From: Parvularculaceae bacterium
GTDB taxonomy: Bacteria; Pseudomonadota; Alphaproteobacteria; Caulobacterales; Parvularculaceae
Direction: 5' to 3'
Assembly: GCA_004213235.1 (NCBI GenBank)
Contig: SHAI01000087.1
Location: 1 to 9,454, forward strand
Length of the DNA stretch: 9,454 nucleotides
Shown: piece after piece, positions 1-6,237 of the stretch
Position numbering within the stretch: the first letter of the stretch is position 1
How the letters are laid out: every line of letters begins with the position of its first letter
Made by a program: the position numbers and the translations under genes
The notes under the pieces: generated by a model
Seen by the model: only the letters and a program-made list of their open reading frames with translations
Databases searched by the model: none
Told to the model about the DNA's origin: nothing

Positions 1-185
1 AGTTGGCGCGACATGTGGCCCGACATCCCCTGTTGCATTTTGAGCTGCAGCGCAGAAGCAAAATTTGCCGTTTTCGCAAACTCTTCCGTCCCCATTACCG
101 CGGTCGCAATGGCGTCAACTTTTGACTCAAGCTCCGCCATTGCTTCGCTTAAACTCGGTGCTGCATTGGCATCTTTGCCGGACAT
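1..185 (-). CDS. N-terminal part of a small helical protein, possibly phasin/PHA-synthase-associated (partial)
   Basis: The minus strand opens with ATG at 185, preceded by a good ribosome binding site (GGAG, complement of 194-197, 8 nt before the start), and stays open for 61 codons to the left window edge. The visible product begins MSGKDANAAPSLSEAMAELE and is rich in Ala, Met, Gln and Glu with no signal peptide or membrane segment, so it looks cytoplasmic and alpha-helical. The stretch around residues 33-61 (TEEFAKTANF, LQLKMQQGMS, then MSRQL) vaguely recalls the N-termini of small alphaproteobacterial proteins related to phasins or PHA-synthase partner subunits. That is a resemblance from memory, not a firm assignment. 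The gene diverges from the isochorismatase remnant at 400. The C-terminus is outside the window. Confidence 0.6.
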   Translation of the reverse strand, partial: MSGKDANAAPSLSEAMAELESKVDAIATAVMGTEEFAKTANFASALQLKMQQGMSGHMSRQ

Positions 186-399
186 AGCTGGTTCTCCGTG
201 ACGAATTTTTCTTTCAGGGACATTTTCCTGCGTGTCATACAGCATATAGGCTGCGGGCGAAAGGCAGCTGCAAGCCGCGCGGCAACGCCCGTCCTTTAAT
301 ACCGCATGAAGGGGGGTAACACCGAATACTTTGTTGCGAAACAACGAATGACAAGAAACTGAAAAACAATGACCTAGTCCCCTGAACTGCAGCCACGTT
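186..399. other. Intergenic region between divergent genes, with a GC-rich inverted repeat
   Basis: No coding region is convincing here. An inverted repeat, CGGGCG (254-259) with CGCCCG (286-291), can form a 6-bp stem, and a perfect 10-bp palindrome GCCGCGCGGC (274-283) lies inside it. On the minus strand this would fall in the leader or promoter region of the gene starting at 185. I see no strong sigma-70 promoter. An in-frame stop at 370-372 closes the reading frame of the downstream isochorismatase fragment, and none of the other plus-strand frames contains a recognisable isochorismatase N-terminus. Confidence 0.5.
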
Positions 400-708
400 T
401 TGGTTATAGAAAAACGCGCCTCCAGTGCCTTCGAAGGGACGACACTCGGTCAGACCCTTAACGACGAACGAATTCGTACAATCATTGTGTGTGGCCTTCA
501 AAGCGAACACTGCGTTTTAAACACGGCGCTGGACGCGATGAGGCGTGGCATGAAGGTCTATGTCGCCAGCGATGCGCATAGCACATGGCCTGATGGAGAA
601 ACATCAGCAACCGAAACCTTAGAGCAGATAAACAAAGAGCTTGCAGAGAGTGGGGCCCTGGTGGCTCCTACGCAAGCGATTGTATCAATGCTGCAATCCA
701 GGCCTTAA
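400..708 (+). pseudogene. Isochorismatase-family cysteine hydrolase, C-terminal remnant
   Basis: The fragment (about 102 residues from a TTG at 400) matches the second half of the isochorismatase-like fold. It has the K-x-x-S-S-A-F-x-x-T segment (K5 to T14) holding the usual catalytic lysine, then a beta strand and CGLQSEHCV with the putative nucleophile Cys38, then TALDAMRRG and VASDAHSTW, typical of the strand after the nucleophile and the following SDAH turn. Family members are about 180-210 aa and start with a strand bearing the catalytic Asp (VIDMQNDF-like). That strand is missing. The frame is closed by TGA at 370-372 and similarity begins near 394, so roughly 75 residues are gone. No ribosome binding site precedes the TTG. 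I infer a 5'-deleted pseudogene whose remaining frame has no internal stops, so the loss may be recent. A short non-catalytic protein cannot be excluded. Confidence 0.7.
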
Positions 709-748
709 AATCCATCGACAGCTTAAACGTCCATAAGTGCCAATGTAC

Positions 749-778
749 GTTGTCGTCAGAATGATCTCTATCGACAAC
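749..778. repeat. 7-bp perfect inverted repeat with 16-nt spacer
   Basis: GTTGTCG at 749-755 is the exact reverse complement of CGACAAC at 772-778. It lies about 40 nt after the isochorismatase stop and just before the GCCCGG hairpin. It could be an operator half-site pair or a weak stem. Nothing shows which. Confidence 0.4.
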
Positions 779-805
779 AAAACCGCCCGGCAGTGATCAC
801 CGGGC
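779..805 (-). terminator. Terminator-like hairpin, read on the minus strand
   Basis: GCCCGG (785-790) and CCGGGC (800-805) form a 6-bp GC stem around a 9-nt loop, which contains most of the 8-bp palindrome GTGATCAC (793-800). Read on the minus strand, the stem is followed by GGTTTTGTTG, a short T-run as in an intrinsic terminator. Read on the plus strand it is followed by AGCCCCTTC with no T-run. No leftward gene is seen to the right of it, so if it is a terminator it would stop antisense or an unseen small RNA transcript. It could also help insulate the SOS promoter. Confidence 0.4.
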
Positions 806-847
806 AGCCCCTTCATCCACCTGCCATAAAGTCCGCAATTTTAATGG

Positions 848-879
848 GCCCGGCACTTATTATCATCCATCGGCCGGGC
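848..879. repeat. Second GCCCGGC hairpin
   Basis: GCCCGGC (848-854) and GCCGGGC (873-879) form a perfect 7-bp inverted repeat with an 18-nt AT-rich spacer. Its arms share the GCCCGG core with the hairpin at 785-805, so the four arms could pair in alternative ways. Confidence 0.4.
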
Positions 880-963
880 GGGGTCTATCATCATAAATAA
901 TTTCTTTACGGACTGTATCCTGACGCCCATGGCGGCAATCATAATCCTATCTATCTTTCGTAC

Positions 964-992
964 TTGACTCCCCTTTTTCGGGGTGCTCATAT
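964..992 (+). promoter_or_regulatory. Probable sigma-70 promoter of imuA-imuB-dnaE2
   Basis: TTGACT (964-969) is a near-consensus -35 box. With a 17-nt spacer it is followed by TCATAT (987-992), a weak -10 box (3 of 6 to TATAAT). Transcription would begin 6-8 nt further on, at about 998-1000, which coincides with the ATG at 998 and with the left edge of the LexA box. This geometry fits a repressed SOS promoter. It is an inference from spacing and consensus. Confidence 0.5.
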
Positions 993-997
993 CAGGC

Positions 998-1585
998 ATG
1001 AACAAAAGGGGAACATTTAGCCGTCTGCCGGAACTGAAGGGAGGGCGCGTTCATGAAATAGGTGGTTGTTCTGCCATCGCTTTTTCACTTCTTCACACGC
1101 GTGACAAGGAGATAATGATATGCGCCTCACCCCACTGGCTGGGGGCGCTGCATCCGCAAAGTCTAGCGCGCTTTTGCGCCCCTCAACGCGTCCTGCATAC
1201 GGCGTGTACGTTGGAAGTTGATGCCCTATGGGCGGCGGAAAACGCGCTGCGCGCTGGATGTCTTGGCGTGGTTATTGTCGCGCTGGAGAGGACGCCGAAC
1301 CTGACCCATTTCAGAAGGCTTCAATTAGCAGCGCAGGCAGGGAACACACTGGGGTTAGCTATCGTGAAACATCCAGCACATTCAAGCCCGGCAGAAACGC
1401 GATGGCATTGCACCGCACAGTATACGGAAGAAGAAGGCGGCATGCGCCTTCACACATCGCTTTATAAAAACAAGAAAGGGATAACGGGGAGTTGGGTCAT
1501 CGATGTCTTTGGGGAAAAGGAGCATATGCGTCTGGCTGCCACGCCTGCCGGTGAACCGGTATGGCCGCAGCGGCGTGCCGGTTGA
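998..1585 (+). CDS. imuA: ImuA, SOS mutagenesis accessory protein (short form)
   Basis: This 195-residue protein is the first gene of the SOS mutasome operon. ImuA is a RecA-related partner that supports ImuB and DnaE2 in translesion synthesis. Recognisable stretches are GGRVHEIGG (15-23), equivalent to the L-HE-V-G start of the ImuA core, ALWAAENALRAG (76-87), a LGVVIVALE strand (89-97), FRRLQLAAQAG (105-115) and ETRWHC (133-138). All occur in the usual ImuA order. The usual protein is about 230-270 aa and has 40-60 more residues at the N-terminus, which are absent here. ATG 998 is preferred over an in-frame GTG at 983, because 983 lies upstream of the predicted transcription start. No good ribosome binding site precedes 998 at normal spacing, so a leaderless mRNA is plausible. 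The only later in-frame ATG (Met40) would cut into the conserved core. The 3' end overlaps imuB by 83 nt. Confidence 0.85.
   Translation: MNKRGTFSRLPELKGGRVHEIGGCSAIAFSLLHTRDKEIMICASPHWLGALHPQSLARFCAPQRVLHTACTLEVDALWAAENALRAGCLGVVIVALERTPNLTHFRRLQLAAQAGNTLGLAIVKHPAHSSPAETRWHCTAQYTEEEGGMRLHTSLYKNKKGITGSWVIDVFGEKEHMRLAATPAGEPVWPQRRAG
1000..1014 (+). promoter_or_regulatory. LexA operator (SOS box, GAAC-N7-GAAC)
   Basis: GAAC (1000-1003), 7 nt, GAAC (1011-1014) is an exact match to the direct-repeat LexA box of alphaproteobacteria, which reads GTTC-N7-GTTC on the other strand. It overlaps the predicted transcription start and the first codons of imuA, a position where bound LexA would block initiation. 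Cleavage of LexA after DNA damage would free the imuA-imuB-dnaE2 operon, the expected target of such a box. The downstream gene content makes chance occurrence unlikely. Confidence 0.9.
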
Positions 1586-2993
1586 TAGCTGTTTATTCGC
1601 GGTAACGGCAGAGGAGAAAAACGCCGTCCGCTTGATCAGCTTAAACCATCATGCCCGCCGTCTTGGACTGCGCGTCGGCATGACCTTGGCAGATGCCCGC
1701 GCCGCAGCTCCAGAATTGACGACCATGCCTGAAGACGCGTTACGCGACGAAGCGCTCTTAAAGGCATTGCAAAGATGGACGGTAAAATTCACCCCGTGGA
1801 GTGCCTGCACGGGCGGCGACAAACTTAACCTGAACATCACAGGCTGCGCCCATCTTTTTGGCGGCGAGCACGCGATGGGAAAATATATCGTGCAGGAATT
1901 AACTGATTTGCAGATTGAGGCGCGCCTTGGCATTGCAGACACCAAGGGGGCTGCCCAAGCCGCCGCGCAGTTCGGTAATGATAGGATTACAATCATTCAA
2001 CCAGGCGAAACACGCACATCATTGGCGAGTTACCCAATAGATGCACTCTTTACGGATGAAAAAATAATTTTTGAGCTCAAACGTTTAGGTATAAAACGCA
2101 TTGGCGATCTTTATACCCTGAAGTCAGCGGACCTTGCCCGGCGTTTCGGCTTTGGATTATTGCGGTCTTATGAAAAGCTTCTCGGTGTGGCGTCTGATCC
2201 GGTTACACCGCAAATTGCCAAACCCTCATTTGCCGCACGCATGTCTTTTCCTGAACCGATTGGGCTACGGGACGATGTCAATGAAGCATTGAACCGCTTG
2301 ACCGGGCAAGTGTGCAAAAGATTGATCGAGCACGGTTTTGGTACGCGAGGTTTGCAGCTCACCGCCTTGCGCGCTGACAAGGAAATTCGCCATATCGAGA
2401 TTGGATTATCGCGCGTCACGCAAGATGCCAAACCAATTTTAGGTCAATTCTCGTTGAAATTGGACAAACTCGATGCAGGCGACGGCATTGATATGTTGCG
2501 CCTGGCGGCAATAAATGTCGAGCCATTCAAACCTATTCAGAAACGCTTTGCGGAAGCTGAAAAGCAGGATGCGCTAGATGAACTCATCGCAACGCTTGGC
2601 AATCATTTAGGCTTTGATCGCGTTTTGCGATGGGCTCCTGTCTCCAGCCTTATGCCCCTGCGATCTTTCCGGTTTGTCGAAGCAGCGCGCCACACCAGGA
2701 GTGATCATTGGCATGTGAACAGATTGCGTCCGCTTACGCTTTATGATTTTGAACCCATAACCATAATTGCGCAAGGCCGTCCGCCTAAAGAATTCTTATG
2801 GCGACGCGTGAGATATACAGCACAGCGCACACGCGGCCCGGAACGGATAGCCCCTGAATGGTGGCGACCACATGAAGGCGGGGAATTGCGCGACTATTGG
2901 CGCGTTGATACCAGCCAGGGACCGCGACTTTGGCTGTCGACAAAGCCGGCCCAAAAGCCCGCCATGTGGGATATAGCCGGGGTGTTCCCATGA
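1503..2993 (+). CDS. imuB: ImuB, catalytically inactive Y-family polymerase homologue
   Basis: ImuB (496 aa, usual length about 500) is the hub of the ImuA-ImuB-DnaE2 mutasome, built like DNA polymerase IV but not itself a polymerase. The start CVWLPRLPVNRY (9-20) replaces the metal-binding DMDxFFASVE motif. The second acidic motif is degenerate: GGDKLNLNITG (104-114) has Lys where Pol IV has the catalytic Glu. It runs into CAHLFGGE, a hallmark of ImuB. A helix-hairpin-helix region follows (about 190-225: ELKRLGIKRIGDLYTL), then a little-finger-like domain (about 245-330) and the conserved C-terminus RTRGPERIAPEWWR with RDYWRVD and a final WDIAGVFP. A clear beta-clamp-binding pentapeptide is not obvious; PIQKRFAEA near residue 345 is at best degenerate. 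ATG 1503 has GGGGAG 11 nt upstream. The start lies inside imuA and the stop overlaps the dnaE2 start (ATGA), which implies translational coupling. Confidence 0.96.
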   Translation: MSLGKRSICVWLPRLPVNRYGRSGVPVDSCLFAVTAEEKNAVRLISLNHHARRLGLRVGMTLADARAAAPELTTMPEDALRDEALLKALQRWTVKFTPWSACTGGDKLNLNITGCAHLFGGEHAMGKYIVQELTDLQIEARLGIADTKGAAQAAAQFGNDRITIIQPGETRTSLASYPIDALFTDEKIIFELKRLGIKRIGDLYTLKSADLARRFGFGLLRSYEKLLGVASDPVTPQIAKPSFAARMSFPEPIGLRDDVNEALNRLTGQVCKRLIEHGFGTRGLQLTALRADKEIRHIEIGLSRVTQDAKPILGQFSLKLDKLDAGDGIDMLRLAAINVEPFKPIQKRFAEAEKQDALDELIATLGNHLGFDRVLRWAPVSSLMPLRSFRFVEAARHTRSDHWHVNRLRPLTLYDFEPITIIAQGRPPKEFLWRRVRYTAQRTRGPERIAPEWWRPHEGGELRDYWRVDTSQGPRLWLSTKPAQKPAMWDIAGVFP

Positions 2994-5900
2994 GTTATGC
3001 AGAACTCAATGTCACTTCCAATTTTACACTCTTAACCGGCGCATCGCACCCGGAAGAATATATTGCACAAGCGGCCAGTAAGGGGCTTTCCGCCATTGCC
3101 ATTACCGACACCAATACATTCGCTGGAATTGTGCGCGCCCACGCCGAAGCACGGGACCATGATATTCAATATATCGTTGGTGTACGCCTGGTTTTGGAAG
3201 ATGGGCAATCTCTTCTGGCGTACCCAAAAACACGCACAGCCTATGGGCGATTGTGTCGCTTGCTTTCAGCTGGCAAGCTAAAAACAACGAAAGGGCAATG
3301 CCAGCTGGAATTTAAAGATATTCTGAACTGGGCAGAAGGGTCATTTTTAATCGCGCTTGATCTTGAATCTCAGAAAACAAAGCAGCTTGCCGAGTACTTT
3401 CCAAAACATGTTTTTTGCGGCCTCGCCCCACATTATGATGGACATGACAAGAAGAGATTCCAGGACCGGGCTGCGCAAGCCAAGGATCTAAACCTGCCGC
3501 TCGTCGCAACGGGAAATGTCATTCTCCACAAATCTGCGCGACGCCCTTTGGCTGATGTCCTGACCTGCATCCGTGAGGGGTGCACGATTGATAATATCGG
3601 TGAGCGCGCCCTTTTAAACGAAGAACGCCGACTGAAAAGCCCTTTTGAAATGCACCGTCTGTTCCAAGACTACCCAGAAAGCGCAGCCAATACGCTCATT
3701 ATTGCAGACCAATGTCGTTTTTCTCTCTGTGAACTGAAATATGAATATCCGGAAGAAGTCACAGACGGTAAACCGCCACTTCAACGCCTGAAAGAAATTA
3801 CCGATAACGGGTTGCAGGAAAGATACCCCGACGGTGTTCCATTGAAAGTACAGGCTATGGTCGCGCGCGAATTGCGCCTGATCGAAAAACTTGACTATGC
3901 ACGCTATTTTCTCACCGTATATGATGTCGTGAAATTCGCGCGCGAACAGGATATTTTGTGCCAGGGCCGTGGTTCAGCGGCAAACTCGGTCATCTGTTAT
4001 GCCCTGGGCATCACCTCCATCGGGCCGGACATCATCACCATGGTTTTTGAACGCTTTGTGTCCGAAGCACGTAACGAACCGCCTGATATTGATGTCGACT
4101 TTGAGCATGAACGGCGCGAAGAAGTTATTCAGCATATTTACGAAAAATATGGCCGTGCGCGCGCCGGCCTGTGCGCTAGTGTTGTTCACTACCGCGCCAA
4201 ACGTGCCATCCGCGAGGTTGGTAAAGCGATGGGGCTTTCCAGCGATGCGCTGAGCGCTCTCTCGGGACAAGTTTGGGGGTGGTCAAGAAGCGGGCTGAAA
4301 GCAGACCGCCTCGCCGCAGCGGGTCTAAGCCTTGACGATCCGCGCATGAAGCAAACCATGGCGCTCATTCACGAGATCATCGGTTTTCCACGCCATCTCT
4401 CCCAACATGTGGGTGGTTTTGTCATTACCCAAGGCCGCCTTGATGAGCTTGTTCCTGTCGAAAATGCCGCCATGGAGGACCGCACCGTTATTGAGTGGGA
4501 TAAGGACGATATTGATGTTCTTGGCATACTTAAGGTAGATGTACTTTCCCTTGGGATGCTCACCTGCATTCGCAAAGCCTTTGATCTCATCGCAGATTGG
4601 AAAGGCGTGCGGTATAACCTCGCCAGCATTCCGCAGGAAGACCCCCGCGTTTACGAGCAGCTAAGCCAGGGTGACACAACCGGATTATTTCAGGTCGAAA
4701 GCCGGGCACAAATGTCCTTTCTACCGCGTATGCGCCCGCAATGTTTTTATGACCTGGTTATTGAAGTCGCCATCATCCGCCCAGGTCCTATCCAGGGTGA
4801 TATGGTGCACCCCTATTTACGTCGACGACGGGGCGAAGAAAAAATAGCCTATCCGTCGGCCGAGCTAGAAGATGTCTTAAAACGCACCCTTGGTGTACCG
4901 CTTTTCCAGGAGCAAGCCATGCAGATCGCTATGGTAGCGGCTGGCTTTGACCCGAGTGAGGCAGATGCGCTGCGCCGCGCATTAGGGGCGTTCCGGCGGG
5001 TGGGCAGTGTCTCAGATTTTAAAGACCGGTTTATAACCGGATGCCTTGAGCGTGGGTATGATCACGATTTCGCCGATCGTTGCTTCAAGCAGCTTGAAGG
5101 GTTTTCCGGTTACGGCTTCCCTGAGAGCCATGCCGCCTCCTTTGCGCTGTTGGTCTATGCATCTGCTTGGCTGCGCCATCATCACCCTGAAGTATATGCA
5201 TGCGCGATCCTCAACTCACAGCCTATGGGCTTTTATGCCCCCGCACAGCTCATCGCCGACGCCCAGCGCCATGGCGTCGATGTACGCCCCGTGGATATCA
5301 ACGCCAGCACATGGGATTGCAGCCTGGAGCCAGACGGCAAAGGCGCGCTGGCTGTGCGATTAGGGTACAGAATGATTAAAGGCTTCAAAGAAGATGATGC
5401 CGCCTGGCTCGTCGCCGCACGCGGTAATGGCTATCAGGACCTTACCTCCATTCGCCGGCGCGCGGGGTTAAACAAAGCTGCTCTGGAGAAACTTGCCATG
5501 GCTGACGTTTTCTCAAGCCTTGGGGTAAACCGCCGTGATGCACTCTGGCACGCAAAAGCCGTTGACGATGCCGCGCACATGCCGCTCCTGGATGACCCGC
5601 TATTGGACGATCCTTTATCCAAAACCTCCCTGCCAGCTTTGTCGCATGGCGAAAATGTCTTTGAAGATTTTATCAGCACACGCTTATCACTGAAAGATCA
5701 TCCCGTACGGCTGGTACGCAAAGACATGGGAAACAATCTTACCCTCAATAAAAATTTACGAGAGATCCCCCATAATGCTACCGTCACGGTGATCGGCGCC
5801 GTTATCACGCGCCAACGCCCGGCAACCGCCAGCGGCGTCATATTCATCACATTGGAAGACGAAACAGGTAGCGCCAACATTATTGTCTGGCCAAAGATTT

Positions 5901-6205
5901 TTACGGCCTATCGCACTCAGGTCATGCAGGGGCGGCTATTAAAGGTGACGGGAAAAATACAACGCGAAGGGCGCGTTATTCACCTGATCGCCTACAAGAT
6001 CGAAGATCATTCCCACCTGTTTGATGGGTTAGGCGAAAGTCCGCATGATTGTATTGATATGACATGGCACAGCGGCGATGAAGTGAAAAAACAAATTCCA
6101 GACAACCGCCAGGTCTCACGACATAAAAAGCCGGCGAGCCCTGCGCCCGCGACGCACCCCCGCCAACAGGCAAAACGCCTCTTTATAAGTCGGGATTTTC
6201 ATTAG
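2990..6205 (+). CDS. dnaE2: DnaE2 (ImuC), error-prone DNA polymerase III alpha subunit
   Basis: This 1071-aa C-family polymerase performs damage-induced, mutagenic translesion synthesis in the cytoplasm. Domains in order: PHP domain (about 1-200, YAELNVTSNF, AITDTNTFAG); the palm with QGRGSAANSVICYALGIT (about 325-342), NEPPDIDVDFEHERREEVI with catalytic Asp366 and Asp368, and the third Asp517 in LKVDVLSLGM; then fingers and helix-hairpin-helix regions with SGYGFPESHAASFALL; and an OB domain (about 930-1010, VTVIGAVITR to GKIQREGRVIHLIAY). The tail ends SRDFH, close to the DnaE2-typical ending. ATG 2990 overlaps the imuB stop as ATGA and starts exactly at the family's YAEL motif, so an in-frame GTG at 2930 is not used. 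PHP metal-site motifs look altered: ELN for ELH at residue 7 and NVILH for DVHMH at 176-180. A duplicated LLDDP pentapeptide (866-875) lies in the linker before the OB region. Confidence 0.98.
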   Translation: MSYAELNVTSNFTLLTGASHPEEYIAQAASKGLSAIAITDTNTFAGIVRAHAEARDHDIQYIVGVRLVLEDGQSLLAYPKTRTAYGRLCRLLSAGKLKTTKGQCQLEFKDILNWAEGSFLIALDLESQKTKQLAEYFPKHVFCGLAPHYDGHDKKRFQDRAAQAKDLNLPLVATGNVILHKSARRPLADVLTCIREGCTIDNIGERALLNEERRLKSPFEMHRLFQDYPESAANTLIIADQCRFSLCELKYEYPEEVTDGKPPLQRLKEITDNGLQERYPDGVPLKVQAMVARELRLIEKLDYARYFLTVYDVVKFAREQDILCQGRGSAANSVICYALGITSIGPDIITMVFERFVSEARNEPPDIDVDFEHERREEVIQHIYEKYGRARAGLCASVVHYRAKRAIREVGKAMGLSSDALSALSGQVWGWSRSGLKADRLAAAGLSLDDPRMKQTMALIHEIIGFPRHLSQHVGGFVITQGRLDELVPVENAAMEDRTVIEWDKDDIDVLGILKVDVLSLGMLTCIRKAFDLIADWKGVRYNLASIPQEDPRVYEQLSQGDTTGLFQVESRAQMSFLPRMRPQCFYDLVIEVAIIRPGPIQGDMVHPYLRRRRGEEKIAYPSAELEDVLKRTLGVPLFQEQAMQIAMVAAGFDPSEADALRRALGAFRRVGSVSDFKDRFITGCLERGYDHDFADRCFKQLEGFSGYGFPESHAASFALLVYASAWLRHHHPEVYACAILNSQPMGFYAPAQLIADAQRHGVDVRPVDINASTWDCSLEPDGKGALAVRLGYRMIKGFKEDDAAWLVAARGNGYQDLTSIRRRAGLNKAALEKLAMADVFSSLGVNRRDALWHAKAVDDAAHMPLLDDPLLDDPLSKTSLPALSHGENVFEDFISTRLSLKDHPVRLVRKDMGNNLTLNKNLREIPHNATVTVIGAVITRQRPATASGVIFITLEDETGSANIIVWPKIFTAYRTQVMQGRLLKVTGKIQREGRVIHLIAYKIEDHSHLFDGLGESPHDCIDMTWHSGDEVKKQIPDNRQVSRHKKPASPAPATHPRQQAKRLFISRDFH

Positions 6206-6213
6206 AAATTCCC
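6192..6213. terminator. Hairpin over the dnaE2 stop codon in the convergent junction
   Basis: GGGATTTTC (6192-6200) pairs with GAAATTCCC (6205-6213) with one T-T mismatch and an ATTA loop, giving eight base pairs that enclose the TAG stop at 6203-6205. Only 32 nt separate dnaE2 from the oppositely oriented mocA. It is the only hairpin I see there, but neither side carries a real T-run, so an intrinsic terminator is uncertain. Confidence 0.35.
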
Positions 6214-6237
6214 CACCAAGAGGAAGATATCGTCCCA

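Larger units (their letters stand above)
709..963. other. Gene-free stretch rich in inverted repeats
   Basis: No reading frame here looks like a protein. The stretch contains three clear inverted repeats: GTTGTCG/CGACAAC (749-778), GCCCGG/CCGGGC (785-805) and GCCCGGC/GCCGGGC (848-879). Between them the sequence is unremarkable and moderately AT-rich (TATCATC, ATCATAAATAATTTC). It separates the isochorismatase remnant from the SOS-controlled imuA promoter and may hold terminators, an operator or a small structured RNA. No tRNA or known RNA family is recognised. Confidence 0.5.

Noticed and set aside
235..510. Minus-strand open frame of 91 codons across the isochorismatase fragment
   Set aside because: It is antisense to conserved isochorismatase motifs and has low-complexity, unfamiliar sequence. 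No ribosome binding site was noted.
640..860. Minus-strand frame starting near 818 (MKGLPGDHCRAVLLSIEII) as a small gene
   Set aside because: It crosses the hairpin with its minus-strand T-run and runs antisense into the isochorismatase remnant, and its composition gives no support.
970..983. CCCC-TTTTTC-GGGG hairpin as a terminator
   Set aside because: The stem is only 4 bp, no T-run follows it, and it sits inside the spacer of the proposed imuA promoter.
983..997. GTG at 983 as the imuA start
   Set aside because: It lies between the -35 and -10 boxes and upstream of the SOS box, so it would be untranscribed if the promoter call is right. ATG 998 is in the same frame and more plausible.
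2930..2989. GTG at 2930 as the dnaE2 start, adding 20 residues
   Set aside because: The added residues are encoded inside the imuB end and match no DnaE2 N-terminus. ATG 2990 begins at the conserved YAEL motif and overlaps the imuB stop as ATGA.
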